Shown: positions 20,691 through 25,246 of the stretch, piece by piece
Position numbering within the stretch: the stretch's first letter is position 1
How the letters are laid out: each line of letters starts with the position of its first letter
From: Pigoraptor vietnamica
Taxonomy: Eukaryota > Opisthokonta > Filasterea
Assembly: GCA_943704525.1 (NCBI GenBank)
Contig: CALSCQ010002403.1
Span: 1 to 25,246 of the forward strand
Length of the DNA: 25,246 bases
Direction of reading: 5' to 3'
The notes under the pieces: generated by a model
Told to the model about the DNA's origin: nothing
Seen by the model: the letters and a program-made list of their open reading frames with translations, nothing else
Database searches by the model: none
Position numbers and translations under genes: made by a program

Positions 20691-21675
20691 CGCTGGCCGG
20701 CTGGCACGGCCAGCACTCCTACGGCGAACCGTGCATGCTGAAAACCGGCCGACAGCATTAGCTGTGACAGCGCCCGTCAGACTGAGCCGCCGCCCGGGCC
20801 GAGCCCACTGTACTCCCGGCCGCGACCGCCGCGGCCGTGCGGCCGTGCCGTGCCCCCGGGCCGGCCGCAGTCAGTGATAGGCAACGGTCGGCGGGCGAGT
20901 AGCGCCGGCTACTTGACGTGGTTCAATAGTGATCAGTTGCGCCAGCAGCGCGCAGAGAAAAGAGGCTCAGCCGCGCCGGGGCGGTTTCGGACGCGGCTGC
21001 CTGCGGCTGACTAACGCATCAGGATCAGGGTCAGAGTCTCCAGACGAGTCGGCCACCTCAGAGCCGGCCGTGTAAGCCTGGGTGCTATCTGCAGCCCTCG
21101 GCGGGCCTATTTCACTGAAGATTTGCCGCCGCTCCGGTGGTGCCTGCGCCGCCCGGGCCGGCCGCCCCGAACCGATGTGCGACTGGCCGGGCTGTTCGGC
21201 AGTCACGGCAGTGCCGCCAGCCACCAGCCATTCGCATGCCGGTCAGTCACACCCGCCGCATGTTTCTATGCCGGAGTGTGACCTCAGTGTTGGAATAGCC
21301 TTTAAGTTTTGACGACTGAGCCAGCGTGTTGGGTAGCCGTTCAGTTGGCGCTCCCATCAGGCCGGCAGTGCACTGTCAGCCGGCGCACGCAACTGATGCC
21401 TTGCCACACACCCCACGCCCCGGTGTACCCCAGTCTGACTTCCACCGCCAGTGTCTGGCATTGTGCACGGCGTAGTACCATGGCAGCAGTAGTACGCCCG
21501 GCCAGCACGCCAAGCGCACGACTGGCCAGATAAGTAAACGTATGTCAGAGTCGGTGTCGTGTGGTGACACGCACAGTGTGCTGTTTGCAAATTCAGGCAC
21601 CGCCGAGTTGGCCAGATATTACGTTGGCATTTATAGGAAACTGGCGTGCCGACGTGCCCGACCTGCCGGGTTACA

Positions 21676-21795
21676 GTACACGGTAACGTCGATGATCAGA
21701 TGCGACTACCAGGCTTTCAGTCGAGCCGCCGGCAGTACTGTACCGTAACCCACGATGCGTACAGTACCATAACGGACGATGTCATTACGGTACTG
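21676..21795. repeat. Cluster of short degenerate direct and inverted repeats
   Basis: GTACCGTAACCCACGATG (21740-21757) and GTACCATAACGGACGATG (21764-21781) agree at 15 of 18 positions, 24 bp apart; a weaker copy starts at 21676. CAGTACCATAA (21762-21772) faces TTACGGTACTG (21785-21795), an 11-base inverted repeat with one mismatch and a 12-base loop. Confidence 0.7.
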
Positions 21796-23070
21796 TATCG
21801 TAGCAACTGACAGCACACTGAAGTCTGAGCAGCAGTCGTGGCAGAGTCAGGTCAGAGGCCACCGCTCGTTCCGTTACGCACGTGCCAGTGCACTGTGCCG
21901 CCGCTGCAACGCCTGCGCGCTGAAAGAGCCGACTGGTGCGGCCGCCGGCACCAGTTCACGACCGGCGCATCATATTCACTGCAGGCAACAAATTAGCACG
22001 GCCACGGCACTGTCAAATGCCCACTGTCACTCGGCCGACCGGTCAAACACGGCCTTACCCCGGCGGCTGCAACCTCAAGCCGTACGCACGTTATACGGCT
22101 CAGACAGTTCAATCTCACCTCAATCCGCCGCTTCATGTCAGCAAGGGCCGACTGAACTGGACCTGAAGGCGCGGGACTGGCGGCACTCAGACGACGTCAC
22201 ACCGGCATGTGGATGAGTTGGCCGAACGCCACGTACTCCGGCGGATGTGCGCAGAAGCCACCACCGCCCGCCTCGGCAGTGGCGCCGCGGCCCCGCACGG
22301 CTGCAGATGAGCACCTCGGCTGTCCGTCAGGCCGACAGCCGATGCTGCCCAGCCAGTCCGGCGAACTCAGTGGCTTGCCGGGACGGCAGGTCATGTACCA
22401 TGTATCCTGCGGTCGGTGTTGCGCCACTCAGTCGGCCTCAGTGGCCGACTCAGCCTCCGAGGGTGCATCGGCCCATGCTTGAAGCTGATGCCGGATACTA
22501 CAGCGGCTGTGGATTCTGACCGAGCCTCCGCCGGGATAATGGAATCAAGATCAGCAGAGAATGTGCCATCTGCTGAGACAAAAACTGCAACTGAACTGAT
22601 GCGCGCGAGCCGCGGGAGTCTGACTTACCGTGGCAAAAAAGCGGCCAGTAGCCGTGCCGTCCCGCCAGTCGGTGCCCGGCGCGGCCGGGCACGGCTCCGA
22701 GAGTTGTCGACAACGGCGTCCAAGCTGGCCCGTTCCCGGCACTCGCTTAGTCGTCAACGGGTGCGGGGATGTCACTTCACGCCTCTGAATTTTTTCCCGT
22801 TCAGTCACTAACTATATTTTTTAACTGTTACCCAGTCGCGCTGATTTCGCCCAAATCCTCAGCGAGAACGCGGGACTTCGGACCGAAGCGTGTGCTGCCG
22901 TTAGTCACCGAGGAATGACCGATTAAAACCAGGGCGGCATCGTTTTTTGCTGTATAAGTCCATCGGCCGAGTGTGATGTGCTCGGCAGACCGGGGTCGTC
23001 AGATCGCGTCATTGTCACCAGATGCCCATGTTACCACACGGTCCCATTCACCTCGTCCGGGTTCCGCTCT

Positions 23071-23412
23071 GACACGTGTTGTCACCGGATTTGGGAAGGG
23101 ATATCGCCACGAAAGCGCGACAACGGTCCGTCTGCGACCTCGCTTTGAGGCGAAGGAATCTGCCAGCTGGCACGGAGCAGGGCCGAATGTGGATGGGGCT
23201 CTCCGGTGCCTCCGCATTGATACGTCACAAGGTGCGCATCGGACACAATTTTTCGTCTGATTTGGGTAGGGACATCGCCACGAAAGCGCGAAATGTCGGT
23301 GCGTGCACGCTTGCAAGCCGTTTTTTTATGAAAACGTATCAACCGGGATATCCGAATGTGGATGAGCGGCTCCGTCACGCGAATTGAATACGCCACCGCA
23401 CGCATCCACGGG
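23071..23412. repeat. Diverged tandem pair of about 171-bp units
   Basis: Unit 1 starts at GACAC 23071, unit 2 at GACAC 23242. Anchors shared at the same offset are GATTTGGG[A/T]AGGGA, ATCGCCACGAAAGCGCGA and CCGAATGTGGATG (23183 and 23352). Between anchors the copies have drifted. Both units translate to the same short phrase, DLGRDIATKAR, in one plus frame, but I see no surrounding protein. It lies inside the GC-rich island and is less GC-rich than its flanks. Confidence 0.75.
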
Positions 23413-24966
23413 CCGGTCCGGCCCGCGGCCACCCCCGCCTGCCCTGCCGCCGCCGCCGGTTAGTGTGCTGCGGCACGGACCTGCCTGATGTCGCCGCGGA
23501 TGCACCGCCTGAGCTCTCCCGGGCCAGAATCACTACGCCGGCTGCCAGTCATGGCCCTGGCCGGCCGGCGGCGCCCCGGCGTGGTGGCTGACGGCAACGA
23601 TAGCGCGGGCCGGCGAAGCACTGAACTGTCGGACGTCCAGCCGTGACTGAATTATGACGGACTTGCCAGCAGCCGAGTCCCGCAGTGGGTTGCCGACCGT
23701 GGCACGCGCTCGCCTGGATGGTTCGGCCGAGTTGCCGCCGCCTTGCGGGCCGGCCCTCCTTACTGGCCCCGCTCCCGCGAGTGCCACCGAGTTGAATCGG
23801 GTGGCCACTGATCACAGCGGCAACAGCCGTCGGCACGGCGGCGTGAGGCGCCGACCGCCGAGCCGCACTGCCGCCTGCCATGCCTTCACGGTTAGGCTTT
23901 CTGTCGATAATGTACTGCAACAGCAGTTGTGAACTGCATGATCGGCGGCCCTGAGGCTGTGGCAGACGGCTGCGCTAACAGTTGCCCCAGCCGGCAGCTC
24001 GGCGGGCCGTGGCGCCGCCAGACTGTGCCGGCCACGCCACCAGGCCGGGCCCGGGCAACGACTGACTGAGCGCCGGACCGGAGCCGGCTGAATGCTGAAC
24101 TGCAAGCAGCGCCGACACTTCCGGGCCTGTTAGTAACGACCGCACGAGCTTGAGGTCAGGGTCAACTATAAGTCGGTCTTACCGATCAGTGGTCAGGTCG
24201 TCCCGGCGGCTGCCGACTGATCCGAGATCTGAGTGTCAGTTGCCTGAAGGTCCGGCCGCCCGGCCGCAGTCCGTGAGTTAGTACAACCGCGGCGGCGGCC
24301 CCGTCCTTTCGGCTCTGTGAGTTGAAGTCGACTAACCATCTGTCATGATGTCTTGTACTCACAAAGTATAATTATACGCACGCGCTGTCACTGCGTGCGG
24401 GCCGGCCAGGGCTCGGTGGCTGAATGCATCATTCACTGCCCGGCAGACGAGTTTGGGGCCCGGGCGTCAGCGGCAGTAGCACTGCCGACTTTATTGCCCA
24501 GTAGTGGCACCTCAGTGAATCTTGCGCAGGGCGGGCATTTTGGCCGCCGAATCGCCGGCCGCGTGCTTGTCCGATTAAACTTTCTTTTCGCCTGCAGTCT
24601 GTCAGCTGTGTCACCAGTCTCAGAAGCAGCCCGCACTCAGGCAATTCCAACCGGGCACTGAACTCGCTCCACGGTACGTTTGGCTTGCCTGAACACGGCC
24701 ACCGTGCCGCCCGGCCGCACCGGGAGTTAGTCAAGCCCGACGCCGGCAGACGGCGGACAAGGAGGATGCGCCGCGGTAGCACCGTGAGTCGGGCGCTTGA
24801 CCCGGCATCTGCCCAGTTCGCCCGACGACTGTGGTGACTGATTCCCAAAATAGGATTCATCCATCTTCCACGCCACTGCGGTCGTACTTCACCATTTGAC
24901 CTTGCGCTGCATCTTTAGTTAGAATTGCACAAGCGCTGTGTGTTCGTTCTTCATTTTCCCGCGGCC

Positions 24967-25213
24967 ATGCGTTCCCCTTCGGACCGGGCCCTCGTGGCCG
25001 TCGTCCTGCTGTGCGCGTGGGCGAGTGCCGTGCATGCGGGATGTCTCAAGCGGAAGGACCCTCCCGTGGAGCCCGTTGTTCTCGCCAAGCCCGCACACGA
25101 GCTCCTTGCTGCCGCTGGAAAGCGCATCCCGTCCTCATGGGACTGGCGTAATGTCAGTGGCGTGAACTACGCGTCGCCGGACAGGAACCAGCACATTCCG
25201 CAGTACTGCGGCG
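24967..25213 (+). CDS. CTSZ: Cathepsin X/Z cysteine protease, first exon (runs off right edge)
   Basis: Papain-family lysosomal carboxypeptidase. ATG at 24967 begins [20 protein letters not shown] with cleavage likely after AVHA. The propeptide is short (about 38 residues), as in cathepsin X, and has a Cys near its start (GCLKRK), matching the propeptide Cys that caps the active site in the human zymogen. The mature enzyme begins [17 protein letters not shown] and contains NQHIPQYCG, including the His-Ile-Pro mini-loop peculiar to cathepsin X. The exon ends at a gtgagt donor just before the catalytic Cys-Trp, which must lie in the next exon. The intron start holds a run of T. TTTTCCCGC lies four bases upstream of the ATG. 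Confidence 0.93.
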
Positions 25214-25246
25214 GTGAGTGGGATCTTTTTTTTTTTTTTTTCGAAA

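Larger units (their letters stand above)
20691..24850. other. GC-rich island of distinct texture, no recognised gene
   Basis: About 4.1 kb dense in CCGG, GCCGGC, GCCGCC and CAGT/ACTG words, without the CA/GT microsatellites that mark the rest of the window. ORFs are all below about 150 codons and none reads like a known family. One short minus ORF at 20967-21224 is acidic and Ser/Asp-rich (GSEVADSSGDSDPDPDAL) before a basic end, and may be a relic. The left edge carries a hairpin, GCTGGCCG at 20692-20699 and CGGCCAGC at 20707-20714. I found no matching terminal repeat at the right edge. It could be an old decayed mobile element, satellite-like DNA, a non-coding RNA locus or a misjoined piece. 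Confidence 0.55.

Noticed and set aside
20691-24850. A complete transposon with terminal inverted repeats
   Set aside because: The left hairpin has no partner at the right edge and no transposase-like frame was found.

Overview
This is nuclear DNA from an intron-rich, GC-rich, compact eukaryote, most likely a single-celled one. The genes carry spliceosomal introns (gt...ag, mostly 80-350 bp), lie 14 to about 850 bp apart on both strands, and are separated and interrupted by CA/GT microsatellites. The gene set (a stand-alone leprecan-like hydroxylase, Hrq1, an SR splicing factor with two RRMs, LYRM2, mitochondrial RRF, cathepsins D and X) is typical of protists and holozoans. I cannot assign a lineage. 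Exon structures below were built by hand by matching reading phase across splice sites to known protein families.

Layout. 1-630 (-): the 5' part of a cathepsin D-like aspartic protease that runs off the left edge. 1511-2708 (-): GINS2/PSF2, complete in five exons. 2967-3967 (+): a prolyl 3-hydroxylase-type 2-oxoglutarate oxygenase, divergent from GINS2 across a 258-bp promoter with E2F-, CRE- and ETS-like sites. 4190-4363 (+): a 57-residue ORF with an ideal start context. 4550-5110 (-): an unrecognised SP/TP-rich protein whose last codons are tandemly duplicated beyond its stop. 5893-10596 (+): the Hrq1-family DNA helicase, nine exons. 10611-10937 (-): a possible small gene ending 14 bp from HRQ1. 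11082-12086 (+): LYRM2, four exons. 12927-14713 (-): an SR splicing factor, six exons. 15104-16867 (+): mitochondrial ribosome recycling factor, six exons. 17478-19561 (-): a PHD-finger protein. 24967-25213 (+): first exon of cathepsin X/Z.

Between 19.56 and 24.97 kb I recognise no gene. This tract holds an AT-rich patch near 20.2-20.4 kb, then about 4.1 kb of GC-rich sequence (20.69-24.85 kb) of a different texture from the rest: rich in CCGG/GCCGGC and CAGT/ACTG words, free of the CA/GT microsatellites found everywhere else, with only short ORFs. It contains a diverged 171-bp tandem pair and a cluster of small direct and inverted repeats. It is the least explained part of the window.

The genes do not form one pathway. 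Two concern DNA replication and repair (GINS2, HRQ1), two are mitochondrial (LYRM2, MRRF), one splicing, one probably chromatin, and two are lysosomal proteases at opposite edges. I found no convincing new multi-gene system. The best leads are the unexplained island, the in-frame stop-free intron of LYRM2, the conserved-looking divergent promoter of GINS2, and two small unrecognised ORFs.
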